Shown here one piece after another: positions 26,838-35,651 of a stretch of DNA of 64,000 bases. Position numbers and translations under genes: made by a program. The notes beneath the pieces were generated by a model that saw only the letters and a program-made list of their open reading frames with translations, was not told the origin of the DNA and ran no database searches. Within the stretch, counting starts at the first letter, position 1, and each line of letters begins with the position of its first letter. This stretch comes from Streptomyces sp. NBC_01260 (GTDB lineage Bacteria > Actinomycetota > Actinomycetes > Streptomycetales > Streptomycetaceae), in contig NZ_CP108464.1 of the NCBI RefSeq assembly GCF_036226405.1, positions 6,634,001-6,698,000 on the forward strand, in the 5' to 3' direction.

Positions 26838-27373
26838 TGGCGCGGCGGTACGACCCCGAGCGGCGCGCCCGGATCATCGACGCGGCGATCCGGGTGGTCG
26901 GTGCCAAGGGCATCGCCGGGCTCAGCCACCGCTCCGTCGCCGCCGAGGCCGATGTGCCGCTCGGTTCGACGACGTATCACTTCGCCTCACTGGACGAGCT
27001 GCTGACCGCCGCGCTCCGCCGGTCGAACGAGAACTTCGCCGGGCTCATGCGCGAGAGCCCGGCCCTCGCCGACCCGGCCGCCGACCTCGCGGCCGAACTC
27101 GCCCGGCTGCTGGGGGAGTTCTTCGGTGGTGGCCGCGGCCGGGCGGAGCTGGAGTACGAGCTCTACCTCGCCGCCCTGCGCAGGCCCGCGCTGCGGCCGG
27201 TCGCCGCCGAGTGGACCGACGACACGGCCGGGCTCCTCGCGGCACGCACCGGTCCGGCCACCGCGCGGGCACTGGTCGCGCTGATGGACGGAATCTGCCT
27301 CCAGGTCCTGCTCACCGGCGGGGTCTACGACGAGGCGTACGCACGGGAGATGCTGGGTCGGATCGTCGGCTGA
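26837..27373 (+). CDS. TetR-family regulator coupled to the SMR pump gene
   Basis: A 178-residue TetR protein with HTH near residues 12-55 (IIDAAIRVVGAKGIAGLSHRSVAAEADVPLGSTTYHF type sequence). It starts on the last base of the SMR stop codon, so regulator and pump are one operon. The expected circuit is repression of its own operon, released by a pump substrate; the GTACAC direct repeat at 26503-26516 is a possible binding site. Confidence 0.88.
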   Translation: MARRYDPERRARIIDAAIRVVGAKGIAGLSHRSVAAEADVPLGSTTYHFASLDELLTAALRRSNENFAGLMRESPALADPAADLAAELARLLGEFFGGGRGRAELEYELYLAALRRPALRPVAAEWTDDTAGLLAARTGPATARALVALMDGICLQVLLTGGVYDEAYAREMLGRIVG

Positions 27374-27536
27374 GCGGACGCGGCCGGGGCGGTGCGCTGC
27401 CGACGGGCGCTGCTGTCGGCAGCGGCCGGGCGGGAGGCTTGCCGTCCCCGCCTGACCACAAGAGCGCCGGGGTCCGGCACAGGGCCCGGAAGAGCAAGGC
27501 GGGGCTGTGCGTCACCCCGACCGGCGTCGGCGTCCG

Positions 27537-28202
27537 TCACCCCGACGTCCTTGCCGCCAGTCGGAACAGTGCCCTGAGTTCCGACTCCTCGGCGCCGTGC
27601 GCGACGAGATAGCCGGGGACGGAGCCATGGTGGCTGCGGATCCAGACCAGGGCTCTCCGGAGATGGGTGGCAGCGACCGACCGGGTGCCGTGAGCCGATC
27701 CGGACGACGACACCGGGCCGGTCAGGCTCAACTCCGCGTTCGAGCGCAGGAAGTCCTGGGTGACCTCGGCTTCGGACGCCCCCAGCAACGTCTGGAGAAC
27801 CGCGACCACGACGCCGGTACGGTCTTTCCCCGAGGCACAGTGGACCAGAACGGGCGGACCGTCGGCCGCGAGGAGACGACGGACGACCGCAACCACGGAC
27901 CGCCCGGCGTGCTCGGCCATGGACGGATACAGCTCCAACTGGTCGTCCGGCCAGGCCTGCTCGGCGAACACCGGGGCATGCAGGAGCTCGAAGCCGAGGC
28001 CGTGAAGCGCGTCAGGCCTGGCCGCGACCTCAGGGGTGCTCCGCAGGTCCACGACAGTGCGCACACCGAGACCGGCCAGAGACCGCGCGTCCTGCGCCGA
28101 CAACTCGTGCAGCGCGCCGGAGCGGTAGAGCACGCCCCGCCGGAGGGGCCCCACACCACCCGCGTCCCGGAAGTTCTTCACTCCGCTCATACCGGCTCGC
28201 AC
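27537..28202 (-). CDS. Tyrosine-protein phosphatase (PTP-like)
   Basis: A 221-residue phosphatase of the Mycobacterium PtpB-like group. The P-loop HCASGKDRTG provides the catalytic Cys and Arg. NFRDAGG at the N-terminus and LYRSGALHELSAQDARSLAGLGV are further hallmarks, and VDLRSTPE supplies the conserved acidic loop. Start is GTG 28202; an ATG 12 nt inside is possible. It could act on phosphotyrosine or phosphoinositides. It has no operon partner. Confidence 0.87.
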   Translation of the reverse strand: MRAGMSGVKNFRDAGGVGPLRRGVLYRSGALHELSAQDARSLAGLGVRTVVDLRSTPEVAARPDALHGLGFELLHAPVFAEQAWPDDQLELYPSMAEHAGRSVVAVVRRLLAADGPPVLVHCASGKDRTGVVVAVLQTLLGASEAEVTQDFLRSNAELSLTGPVSSSGSAHGTRSVAATHLRRALVWIRSHHGSVPGYLVAHGAEESELRALFRLAARTSG

Positions 28203-28299
28203 AGCACTGTCTCCATCCGATCAACGATCGCGTCGCCACGGTCCGCCCACATCAACGGGGCACGCCTTTCACGCCCGGCGAGCGTTCCCCGTCACTGCT

Positions 28300-29202
28300 T
28301 CAGCCGGCCGCCCCGGCCGTTCCCGCTCCCGCCGCGGCCCGGACCACCGCCAGCGCCGCCCGCACGCTCTGTTCGATGTCGGTGATCGGGTACAGCGCCT
28401 CGCGGACCGTGCGGTCCCGGTCCACCACCAGCGTCAGCCGCTTCAGTCGGCTGATGCCCGCCGCCCGGAACGTCGGCAGCCGCAGCGCCGCCGTCAGTTC
28501 CAGTCCGGCGTCCGACAGGAGCGGGAAGCGCAGCCGCTCCGCCTCCGCGAACGCCCGCTGCTCGTCCGGGCGCTGGGTGGAGACGCCGTGCACCGTCGCG
28601 CCCGCCGCGGTGAACTCGGCCAGCTGGTCGCGGTAGGTGCACGATTCGAGGGTGCAGCCCCGCGCGCCGGGGATACCGGCCCAGTCCGGCGGATAGGACT
28701 CCTGGCGGGCGTAGGCGCCGGGGAAGAAGTACAGGACGGTGTACGGGGTGTCGGCGACCGGGTCGTGCTCGCCCCCGGTGTGGAACGGCAGGCTCAGCTC
28801 CGGCACCCGGGTGCCCACCAGCGCGTGCACCCGTGCGGCCTCGTGCGAGGACTCCTGTGTGGTGGCCATGGTCGCTCCGTCTCCCGTCACCCAGGCGTCG
28901 CCCCAGTCCTGGAGCGCGATCAGCACCGGCAGCAGGGCGCGGCCGCGCGGGGTCAGCCGGTACTCGTACCGGGCGGGCCGCTCCTGGTACGGCTCCCGGG
29001 ACAGCACGTCCGCGTCGACCAGCAGCCGCAGCCGCTCCGTCAGGACCTTGCGGGACACGCCCAGCTCGTGCTGGAGCGCGTCGAAACGGTGCACCCCCCG
29101 CGCCGTGTCCCGCACGATCAGCAGGGTCCACCAGTCTCCGACCACATCGAGCGCCTGGGCGATCGCGCAGTCGGCGTCGGCCAGGCTGGTGCGCTGGGGC
29201 AT
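28300..29202 (-). CDS. HxlR-type regulator fused to a peroxiredoxin domain
   Basis: A 300-residue two-domain protein. Residues 1-110 are a winged-helix HxlR domain (CAIAQALDVVGDWWTLLIVRD, LGVSRKVLTERLRLL), with C12 at the position of the redox Cys of YodB/HypR-type regulators. Residues 125-300 are an AhpC/BCP-like peroxiredoxin with LYFFPGA and GCTLESCTYRD, giving C183 as the likely peroxidatic and C188 as the resolving cysteine. About 17 extra residues separate FFPGA from GCT. A GGAGG site precedes ATG 29202. It is divergent from an MFS gene; a peroxide-sensing repressor is the natural reading. Confidence 0.88.
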   Translation of the reverse strand: MPQRTSLADADCAIAQALDVVGDWWTLLIVRDTARGVHRFDALQHELGVSRKVLTERLRLLVDADVLSREPYQERPARYEYRLTPRGRALLPVLIALQDWGDAWVTGDGATMATTQESSHEAARVHALVGTRVPELSLPFHTGGEHDPVADTPYTVLYFFPGAYARQESYPPDWAGIPGARGCTLESCTYRDQLAEFTAAGATVHGVSTQRPDEQRAFAEAERLRFPLLSDAGLELTAALRLPTFRAAGISRLKRLTLVVDRDRTVREALYPITDIEQSVRAALAVVRAAAGAGTAGAAG

Positions 29203-29239
29203 GGGTTCCTCCGTCACGTCGGACGGCCATTCAACTGGA

Positions 29240-29268
29240 TTGACCTGCGGAAAGCATGCTGCCATAGT
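29240..29268 (+). promoter_or_regulatory. Candidate promoter of the divergent MFS gene
   Basis: TTGACC (29240-29245) and CATAGT (29263-29268) are 17 bp apart, a near-ideal vegetative promoter. Initiation would fall near 29275, inside the downstream palindrome. Confidence 0.6.
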
Positions 29269-29270
29269 CC

Positions 29271-29285
29271 GTTCCCAAAGGGAAC
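29271..29285. promoter_or_regulatory. Perfect palindrome GTTCCC-AAA-GGGAAC, likely operator
   Basis: A perfect 6-bp inverted repeat with a 3-bp centre sits on the predicted start point of MFS transcription, 69 bp from the HxlR-peroxiredoxin start. It is the best candidate binding site of that regulator. Confidence 0.62.
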
Positions 29286-29306
29286 TCGCTGGGGAGGGTG
29301 TTCGGG

Positions 29307-30542
29307 ATGGGGATGGTGCGGGGTGTGCCGCGCACGGTGCGGCTGCTGGCCCTCGGCGCGTTCTTCAACGGGGTGGTGAGCTTCACCTTCGTCTATCTCT
29401 TCGTCTACCTGACCGGCCAGCGCGGACTGTCCGTCGCCCAGGCCGGGGTGCTCAGCGGCATCGGCGGCGCCGGGCTGGTCGCGGGCAATTTCACCGGCGG
29501 CTGGTTCGGCGACCGGTACGGGCACCGCCGGATGCTGCTGCTCGGCGCCTGTGTGAGCGGGGCCGTGCTCGTCACCCTCCCGCTGCTGCCCCTCGCGGCG
29601 CTGTACTGCGTTCTCCCGCTCGCGGAGTACGCGAGCGGAGTGGTGCGCGCCGCGAACTCCGCGCTCGTCGCGGTCTCCGTCCCCGAGGGCGGCCGGCGCC
29701 AGAGCTTCGCCCTCACCCGCTTCGCGGGCAACGGGGGCTTCGCCCTCGGACCGCCGCTCGGCGCGCTGATCGCCGCCCGCTTCTCGTACGACTGGCTCTT
29801 CGTCATCGACGGCGTCGGCACCCTGCTGTACGCCGGGTACGCGGCACGCATCCTCCCCTCCCGGGGCACCGCGCACTCCCGGCCCGTGCGCGGCCCGGAC
29901 GCCCCCGGGCTGTGGAGCGAACTGCGGGCCAGGCCCGCGGTACCGGTGCTCCTCGCCGCGATCGTCTGCGTCGACCTCGTCTACCGGCAGCAGTACTCGA
30001 CCCTTCCCGTCTTCCTCGCCGACCACGGCCACGGCACCCAGTTCTACGGCTGGCTCATCGCCGTCAACGGCGGCGTCATCCTCTGTCTCGAACTCCCCGC
30101 CGCCCACGCGCTGCGCGACCGGGCGCCGCTCGGCATCGTGGGCGTCGGACTGCTGCTGGTCGGGACCGGGTACGCGCTGCTGATCCCCGGCGCGGGGGCG
30201 CCGTTCGCCGTCATGATGATGCTCTCGCTGACCCTGGGCGAGATCCTCTACAAGACCCCGGCCACGGCCTACGTCGCCGACCAGGCGCCCGCCCATGCCC
30301 AGGGCCGCTTCCAGAGCCTGTACGCGGGCGCCTCCATCAGCGGACAGGTGCTGGCACCGCCCCTGGGCGGCGCCCTCTACACCACCGCGCCCGCGCTGCT
30401 CTGGCCCGCCTGCGCGGTGCTGGCCTGCGGCGCCGGAGTGGCCGTGCTCGCGGCCCGGCGGCTGCGGGAACCCGTGAAACCGCTTCGGGCGACCGGAGGT
30501 GACATGCCCCGTGCGGAGACGGAGGCGGCGGAGTCACGGTGA
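29307..30542 (+). CDS. MFS transporter divergent from the HxlR-peroxiredoxin gene
   Basis: A 411-residue major facilitator with 12 hydrophobic segments. The loop 2-3 motif is GGWFGDRYGHRRML and the protein resembles drug exporters. I prefer ATG 29307 to the GTG at 29298 because the GGGGAGG ribosome site ends directly at that GTG. The divergent arrangement suggests export of an oxidant, electrophile or quinone sensed by the neighbouring fusion regulator. A hairpin follows the stop. Confidence 0.88.
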   Translation: MGMVRGVPRTVRLLALGAFFNGVVSFTFVYLFVYLTGQRGLSVAQAGVLSGIGGAGLVAGNFTGGWFGDRYGHRRMLLLGACVSGAVLVTLPLLPLAALYCVLPLAEYASGVVRAANSALVAVSVPEGGRRQSFALTRFAGNGGFALGPPLGALIAARFSYDWLFVIDGVGTLLYAGYAARILPSRGTAHSRPVRGPDAPGLWSELRARPAVPVLLAAIVCVDLVYRQQYSTLPVFLADHGHGTQFYGWLIAVNGGVILCLELPAAHALRDRAPLGIVGVGLLLVGTGYALLIPGAGAPFAVMMMLSLTLGEILYKTPATAYVADQAPAHAQGRFQSLYAGASISGQVLAPPLGGALYTTAPALLWPACAVLACGAGVAVLAARRLREPVKPLRATGGDMPRAETEAAESR

Positions 30543-30560
30543 CCCGGACCACCGGGGGAT

Positions 30561-30587
30561 GAGGCCCGGCTGTCGTCAGCCGGCCTC
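30561..30587 (+). terminator. Hairpin after the MFS gene
   Basis: CCGGCTG (30566-30572) and CAGCCGG (30577-30583) pair around TCGT, with further GAGG/CCTC pairing outside. It begins 19 bp past the stop codon. Confidence 0.55.
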
Positions 30588-30608
30588 CGGCCCGGCTCGG
30601 GACTCCGA

Positions 30609-30647
30609 CGCCGTACGGGGGGACACGGGGGTGCTCCCCGTACGGCG
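30609..30647 (+). terminator. Second hairpin between the MFS gene and dapD
   Basis: CGCCGTACGGGG (30609-30620) pairs over 12 bp with CCCCGTACGGCG (30636-30647) around a 15-nt loop. Confidence 0.6.
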
Positions 30648-30686
30648 GTCCTCCGGGACGGGGCCGGTCCGCGCGGGTCGCGGGCC

Positions 30687-30708
30687 GGCCCCCGGATGCC
30701 CGGGGGCC
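30687..30708 (+). terminator. Third hairpin upstream of dapD
   Basis: GGCCCCCGG (30687-30695) and CCGGGGGCC (30700-30708) form a perfect 9-bp stem around ATGC. With the two hairpins before it, it isolates dapD from the MFS transcript. Confidence 0.5.
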
Positions 30709-30770
30709 GCGACGCCCGGACGCTGAGACCGGTTCGCCGGGGCGGCCCCCGGCCGGTTAGGTTTCTGGTC

Positions 30771-31760
30771 ATGACCGACACGACTTCCACCCGTACCTCC
30801 GGCGCCGTGGCCGCCGGCCTCGCCACCATCGCCGGCGACGGTTCCGTTCTCGACACCTGGTTCCCCGCCCCCGAGCTCACCGCCGAGCCCGGCCCGGCCG
30901 GAACCGAGCGGCTCACCCCCGACCGTGCCGTCAACCTGCTCGGTGAGGGCGCCGCCAAGGCCATCGGAGTGGATGCCCGCCGCGGGGTCGAGGTCGTCGC
31001 CGTGCGTACGGTCATCGCCTCGCTCGACGACAAGCCGCTCGATACGCACGACGTGTACCTGCGGCTGCACCTGCTCTCGCACCGCCTCGTCCAGCCGCAC
31101 GGCCAGAACCTGGACGGCATCTTCGGTTTCCTCACCAACGTGGCCTGGACCTCGCTCGGCCCGGTCGCCGTCGACGACCTGGAGAAGGTGCGGCTGAACG
31201 CCCGCGCCGAGGGCCTGCACCTCCAGGTCACCTCGGTCGACAAGTTCCCGCGCATGACCGACTACGTCGCACCGAAGGGCGTCCGGATCGCCGACGCCGA
31301 CCGGGTGCGGCTCGGCGCGCACCTCGCCTCCGGCACCACCGTCATGCACGAGGGATTCGTCAACTTCAACGCCGGCACCCTCGGCACCTCCATGGTCGAG
31401 GGCCGCATCTCCGCGGGCGTCGTCGTGGGCAACGGCTCCGACATCGGCGGCGGCGCGTCCACGATGGGCACCCTCTCCGGCGGCGGCAAGGAGCGCATCG
31501 TGATCGGCGAGCGCTGCCTGGTCGGCGCGGAGGCCGGTGTCGGGATCGCGCTGGGCGACGAGTGTGTCGTCGAGGCCGGTCTGTACGTCACCGCCGGTAC
31601 CCGGGTCACCCTGCCGGACGGTCAGGTCGTCAAGGCGCGCGAGCTCTCCGGCGCCTCGAACATCCTCTTCCGCCGCAACTCGGTGACCGGCACCGTCGAG
31701 GCCCGCCCGAACAACGCGGTCTGGGACGGCCTCAACGACGTCCTGCACAGCAACGACTAA
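30771..31760 (+). CDS. dapD: Tetrahydrodipicolinate N-succinyltransferase
   Basis: A 329-residue trimeric acyltransferase of the succinylase branch of lysine and diaminopimelate synthesis. It uses succinyl-CoA. The left-handed beta-helix region is clear ([40 protein letters not shown]), and the length and the [14 protein letters not shown] tail fit actinobacterial DapD. TAGGTT at 30758-30763 sits 7 nt before the ATG and no ribosome site is seen, so the transcript may be leaderless. It converges on a dapA-like gene with overlapping stops. Confidence 0.95.
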   Translation: MTDTTSTRTSGAVAAGLATIAGDGSVLDTWFPAPELTAEPGPAGTERLTPDRAVNLLGEGAAKAIGVDARRGVEVVAVRTVIASLDDKPLDTHDVYLRLHLLSHRLVQPHGQNLDGIFGFLTNVAWTSLGPVAVDDLEKVRLNARAEGLHLQVTSVDKFPRMTDYVAPKGVRIADADRVRLGAHLASGTTVMHEGFVNFNAGTLGTSMVEGRISAGVVVGNGSDIGGGASTMGTLSGGGKERIVIGERCLVGAEAGVGIALGDECVVEAGLYVTAGTRVTLPDGQVVKARELSGASNILFRRNSVTGTVEARPNNAVWDGLNDVLHSND

Positions 31761-32650
31761 CATACGGCGAGCAGTTCCTCGTACGCCCTTCGCAGCCCGT
31801 CGGCCGCCTCGCGCCCGGCGGGCTGCAGCGGTTCCCGGACCGGGCCCGCGTCCAGCAGCGCCTTCGCGGTCACCGTGCCGGGCAGCCCGGACGCCATCAT
31901 CAGCCCGACGAGCGGCGCCAGGAGCCCGTTCAGCCGCGCCGCCCCGGCGGTGTCCCCGGCGTCGAACGCGTCCAGCACGGCCCGCAGCGGGCGGGGCGCC
32001 ACGTTGGCGACGGTACTGACGTAGCCCGCGCCGCCCACCGCGTACAGCGGCAGATTCAGCTCCTCGCAGCCCGAGTAGTACCCGAGCGCGGTGGCGGCGA
32101 TCACCCTCGTCGCGCCCAGCAGGTCCTGCGAGCAGTCCTTCACCGCCACGACACGCGGGTGCTCGGCCAGTCGCAGCACCGTCTCCGGTTCGATGCGGGT
32201 GCCGGTGCGGCCGGGGATGTCGTACAGCATCAGCGGGAGGCCGGTGGACTCGGCGACCCGCAGGAAGTGCGCCTCGACGGCGGCCTGCGGCGGCCGGCTG
32301 TAGTACGGGGTCACGACCAGCAGGCCGTCGGCGCCCGCTCGTTCCGCCTGCCGGGCCAGCTCCACGGTGTGCCGGGTGTCGGCGCTGCCGACGCCCGCGA
32401 CCACCGGCACCTGCGCGCCCACCGCTTCCCGCACCGCGCGCAGCAACGCGGCCTTCTCGGCGTCCGAGGTGGTCGGGGACTCGCCGGTGGTACCGCTGAG
32501 CACCAGGCCGTCGCAGCCGTCCGCGACCAGTGCCGCGGCGTGCCCGGCGGCCGCGTCCGGATCGAGGGCGCCGTCGGCGGTGAACGGAGTGACCAGGGCG
32601 CACAGGGCGCGGCCGAAGGGGCGCGGGCGGGATGCTGCAGGAGGCGTCAT
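31757..32650 (-). CDS. dapA: 4-Hydroxy-tetrahydrodipicolinate synthase
   Basis: A 297-residue class I aldolase that condenses pyruvate with aspartate semialdehyde, the entry step to lysine and diaminopimelate. The Schiff-base lysine K171 (VVAVKDCSQ), Y143 and R148 in YDIPGRTG, and [10 protein letters not shown] are all present. The Arg of GRTG binds the substrate carboxylate, which supports a true DapA rather than a sugar-acid aldolase. The genome may carry another copy elsewhere. It overlaps dapD tail to tail by 4 nt, so the two are not one operon. Confidence 0.8.
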   Translation of the reverse strand: MTPPAASRPRPFGRALCALVTPFTADGALDPDAAAGHAAALVADGCDGLVLSGTTGESPTTSDAEKAALLRAVREAVGAQVPVVAGVGSADTRHTVELARQAERAGADGLLVVTPYYSRPPQAAVEAHFLRVAESTGLPLMLYDIPGRTGTRIEPETVLRLAEHPRVVAVKDCSQDLLGATRVIAATALGYYSGCEELNLPLYAVGGAGYVSTVANVAPRPLRAVLDAFDAGDTAGAARLNGLLAPLVGLMMASGLPGTVTAKALLDAGPVREPLQPAGREAADGLRRAYEELLAVC

Positions 32651-32784
32651 GTCCGAAGTGTCCGCCCCCGGACCGTGAAGGTCCACTTAGTTCCTCTCCG
32701 GACGAAGCTGAAGCAACGCTCAACAATTCCGTGCTCTGGCATGATCGGCCGCACATTGCGGCGGGCCGACGTGGGGGCGGATGC

Positions 32785-33459
32785 ATGGGCATGCGGGCAC
32801 TGAGGAGGACAGGGATACGCGGACCTGTCCGGGCGGTTCTGATCGTGGCCGGAGCACTCACCCTGTCCGGGTGCGCGGGATTCCTCGTGCCGGCGGGGGA
32901 GGGGGAGGCGGGCCCCAGCCCGTCGCACACGGCATCCGCGGGGGTGCGCGCGAGCACGCCGTCCCCCCTGGACATCGCCTCCGGGCCCGCCGAGCGTCCG
33001 GGGGCGCCCGTCCGCCCGGCCCCGGCGCCCTCCGCCACCGGCTGCCCGGACTCGGGCCTCGTCGTGGCCATGGGCCCCGTGGAGGCCGCCCTCGGCCACC
33101 GTGCCGTCGGGCTCACCCTGACCAACTGCGGCAGCAAGCCCACCCGGGTCGACGGCTACCCCTCCGTCCAGGCCATCGACGAGAACGGTGACGCGCTGCC
33201 GGTGAAGGTGAACCCGGGCTCGTCGTACTTCGGCAACGACAAGGGCCCCGAAGAGGTCATGCTGGCCCCCGGGAAGACCATGCGCTCGCTCCTGGTCTGG
33301 GTCTCCACCCCGACCGGCGGCGACCTGATCGAGGGCGACGCGCTGGAGATCGCCCCGGCGCCCGGTCTGGAGGCGCGTACCTTCCCGCTGGAGGGCAGCG
33401 ACGTACGACTGCTCGACGAGTTCAACATGACGGGCTGGCGCACCTCGCCGCCCGAGTGA
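32785..33459 (+). CDS. DUF4232-type lipoprotein
   Basis: A 224-residue predicted lipoprotein: signal sequence with lipobox LSGC, C30 as the acylated residue. A Ser/Pro/Ala-rich linker to about residue 80 precedes a DUF4232-like beta domain with VGLTLTNCGSKPTRVDGYPSV and VMLAPGKTMRSLLVW. The paired Cys (TGCPDSG and LTNCGSK) probably form a disulfide. Function unknown. ATG 32785 is used; one 6 nt further in is also possible. Confidence 0.8.
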   Translation: MGMRALRRTGIRGPVRAVLIVAGALTLSGCAGFLVPAGEGEAGPSPSHTASAGVRASTPSPLDIASGPAERPGAPVRPAPAPSATGCPDSGLVVAMGPVEAALGHRAVGLTLTNCGSKPTRVDGYPSVQAIDENGDALPVKVNPGSSYFGNDKGPEEVMLAPGKTMRSLLVWVSTPTGGDLIEGDALEIAPAPGLEARTFPLEGSDVRLLDEFNMTGWRTSPPE

Positions 33460-33502
33460 GGGGCTGCGGCCGAAGCCCGGCCCGGCACGGTGGCCCCGGA
33501 CG

Positions 33503-34621
33503 TCAGCGGCGGGACATGTACAGGCCGAAGGCCTTGTGCAGCAGCTTGTTGACCGGGTAGTCCCACTCACCGACGTACTCGGCGGCCAGGCCACCGGTGC
33601 CCGCCTTGAAGCGCAGCAGGCCCATCAGGTGGTTGCTCTCGTCGAGGGTGTCGGTGATGCCGCGCAGGTCGTAGACGGCCGCGCCCCGCGCGTGCGCGTC
33701 GCTCATCATCCGCCACTGGATCGCGTTGTTGGGCTGCACCTCGCGCCTGCGGCTGGTGGAGGCGCCGTAGGAGTACCAGACGTGCGTCCCGACCGTCAGC
33801 ATCGTCGCAGCGGAGAGGACCTCCCCGTCGTGGTGGGCGAGGTACAGCCGCATCCGCTCGGGATCCTCGGCGCGCAGCGCCGTCCACATGCGCTGGAAGT
33901 AGCCGAGCGGGCGGGGGATGAAGCGGTCGCGTTCGGCCGTCTCGCGGTACAGCTCGTAGAAGGCCGGAAGGTCGTCGTGGCCGCCCTCGACCACCTTGAC
34001 GCCTGCCTTCTCCGCTTTCTTGATGTTGCGCCGCCACTGCTGGTTCAGTCCGCCGCGGATCTCCTCCAGCGACCGCCCGGCGAACGGCACCTGGAAGACG
34101 TACCGGGGCTGTCCGGCGCTGAAGCCCTCCGTGCCCCCGTCCTCGCCCTGCTGCCAGCCCAGTCGGCGCAGCTGGGCCACCAGCTCGGCGGCCCCCGGCT
34201 CGCTGACGTCCGGCTCGACGTCGCGCAGCCTGCGCGCGGCCGGATCCCCGATGGCGTCCTTGACGGTCTGCGCCTCCCAGCGGCGGGCGATCACGGGCGG
34301 GCCCATCCGCAGCGTGAACGCGCCCCGCGCCTTGACATGGGCCACCAGCGGATCCAGCCAGGGGCGCAGATCGCCCTCGTGCCACGGGATGACCGGACCC
34401 TCCGGCAGGTAGGCCAGATACCGCTTCAGCCGGGGGATCGGCCGGTACAGGACCAGCGCGGCGCCGACGATCTCCCCGGCCTCGGACCAGCCGATGCTCT
34501 CCGCGCGCCAGTCGGGCTTCACCTCGCCCCACGAGGGGACCTGCATATGGCTCGCGGAACCCCGTCCCGCGACAAACGCCAGGTGCTGTTCGCGCGTGAT
34601 GACCTCGACCCGCAGCGACAT
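33503..34621 (-). CDS. FemAB-family peptidoglycan bridge aminoacyltransferase
   Basis: A 372-residue protein with the double GNAT fold of FemX/FemAB enzymes, which add amino acids from aminoacyl-tRNA to the peptidoglycan stem peptide. Visible features include SHMQVPSWGEVKPDWRAESI, GLNQQWRRNIKKAEKAGV, ELYRETAERDRFIPRPLGYF, PNNAIQWRMMSDAHARG and VYDLRG. Streptomyces peptidoglycan has a single-glycine bridge made by a FemX enzyme; this may be it or a paralogue with another amino acid. The start is ATG 34621. It is divergent from the next gene. Confidence 0.87.
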   Translation of the reverse strand: MSLRVEVITREQHLAFVAGRGSASHMQVPSWGEVKPDWRAESIGWSEAGEIVGAALVLYRPIPRLKRYLAYLPEGPVIPWHEGDLRPWLDPLVAHVKARGAFTLRMGPPVIARRWEAQTVKDAIGDPAARRLRDVEPDVSEPGAAELVAQLRRLGWQQGEDGGTEGFSAGQPRYVFQVPFAGRSLEEIRGGLNQQWRRNIKKAEKAGVKVVEGGHDDLPAFYELYRETAERDRFIPRPLGYFQRMWTALRAEDPERMRLYLAHHDGEVLSAATMLTVGTHVWYSYGASTSRRREVQPNNAIQWRMMSDAHARGAAVYDLRGITDTLDESNHLMGLLRFKAGTGGLAAEYVGEWDYPVNKLLHKAFGLYMSRR

Positions 34622-34756
34622 GAGGTACTCCGTTCGTTGTCCGATTCGTCAGCCTAACGACGAAAGCGCGGGCCGCAGTTGACCTCAAGCGCACTTGACG
34701 TAACAGGGTGGCCGTCACAGGCGCACCGCAGGGGAGCGCCGGTGAGGGGAACAGTC

Positions 34757-35473
34757 ATGAGCGTCGAATTCGTGTCCCGGCCCGATTTCACCCGAGCGGA
34801 CGCGGGGATCGTCAAGGTCAGCACCTGGGACGTCGGCACACCGGAGCGGCAGCGGCAGGCCGTCGAGGCCATCCGGGACACGTGGGCAGGCCGCCAGTGG
34901 CCGCAGCCGGGGCCGCTCTCCTACACCGTCCACGCGGGGGAGGACGGGAAGACGCTCCTCCACTACTCGCAGTGGAAGGACGAGGAGAGCCACCTGGCCT
35001 TCGTCCGCGGCGGCCGGGACGCGCGCAACGACGCTATCGACGCGGCCGTGCCGGGGATCGAGCGAATCGGGATTCATACGTACGAGCTCTACCGGTCCTC
35101 GCGGCTCGGCGGGCCGGACGCGCGGGAGCCCGGGTGCGTCGTGATCGTCGACGTCGAGTTCGAGGGAGCGGACAAGGCCCGCCAACGCGACTGGGTCGAC
35201 GGTGTGTTCGAGGCGCTGGGGACGGACCCGGCGCCCGCACCGGGCGGTATCGGCGCGCACTTCCATGTGAGCACCGACGGAACCCGGGTGCTCAATTACG
35301 CGGAATGGGTGAGCACACAGGCCCATGCCGACGCGCTGGCCGGACCCGGGGACGGGGTCGGGTCGCGGACACCGCAGTGGGAGCGGGTGCAGACCTACCC
35401 CGGGGTGACCGGCGGCGGAGTGCACCGCTACACCCCCGCGCTCAGTCTGCGGCCGGGGGGCCAGGGGCGGTAA
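34757..35473 (+). CDS. Antibiotic biosynthesis monooxygenase-like protein (two ABM domains)
   Basis: A 238-residue protein with two copies of the dimeric alpha-beta barrel (ABM) fold. The first has IVKVSTWDVGTPERQRQAVE and LLHYSQWKDEESHLAFVRG; the second CVVIVDVEFEGADKARQRDW and VLNYAEWVSTQAHADAL. Single ABM units normally dimerise, so this reads as a fused dimer. Such enzymes oxidise polyketide intermediates, but many are uncharacterised, and no biosynthetic genes are near. Start ATG 34757. Confidence 0.8.
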   Translation: MSVEFVSRPDFTRADAGIVKVSTWDVGTPERQRQAVEAIRDTWAGRQWPQPGPLSYTVHAGEDGKTLLHYSQWKDEESHLAFVRGGRDARNDAIDAAVPGIERIGIHTYELYRSSRLGGPDAREPGCVVIVDVEFEGADKARQRDWVDGVFEALGTDPAPAPGGIGAHFHVSTDGTRVLNYAEWVSTQAHADALAGPGDGVGSRTPQWERVQTYPGVTGGGVHRYTPALSLRPGGQGR

Positions 35474-35651
35474 TCGTGCAGGTCCGTGCGCCGGTTGCCG
35501 GGGCTCCGCGGGCGGGCCGCGGCGGACCTGCCCGGGTACCGGGCGGCGTGGGACGAAATACGTCTACGCTTGGGCCGCCTGTCCCCGTACGCGCCCGGAG
35601 CCATGGCCCCGGCGACGCGTACGCCCCGTACGTTGCTAGGAGAACCCCCTG

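Noticed and set aside
27511..27546. Direct repeat of GTCACCCCGAC after the SMR-TetR operon.
   Set aside because: Short, and partly coding sequence at the end of the phosphatase gene; no pattern that suggests function.
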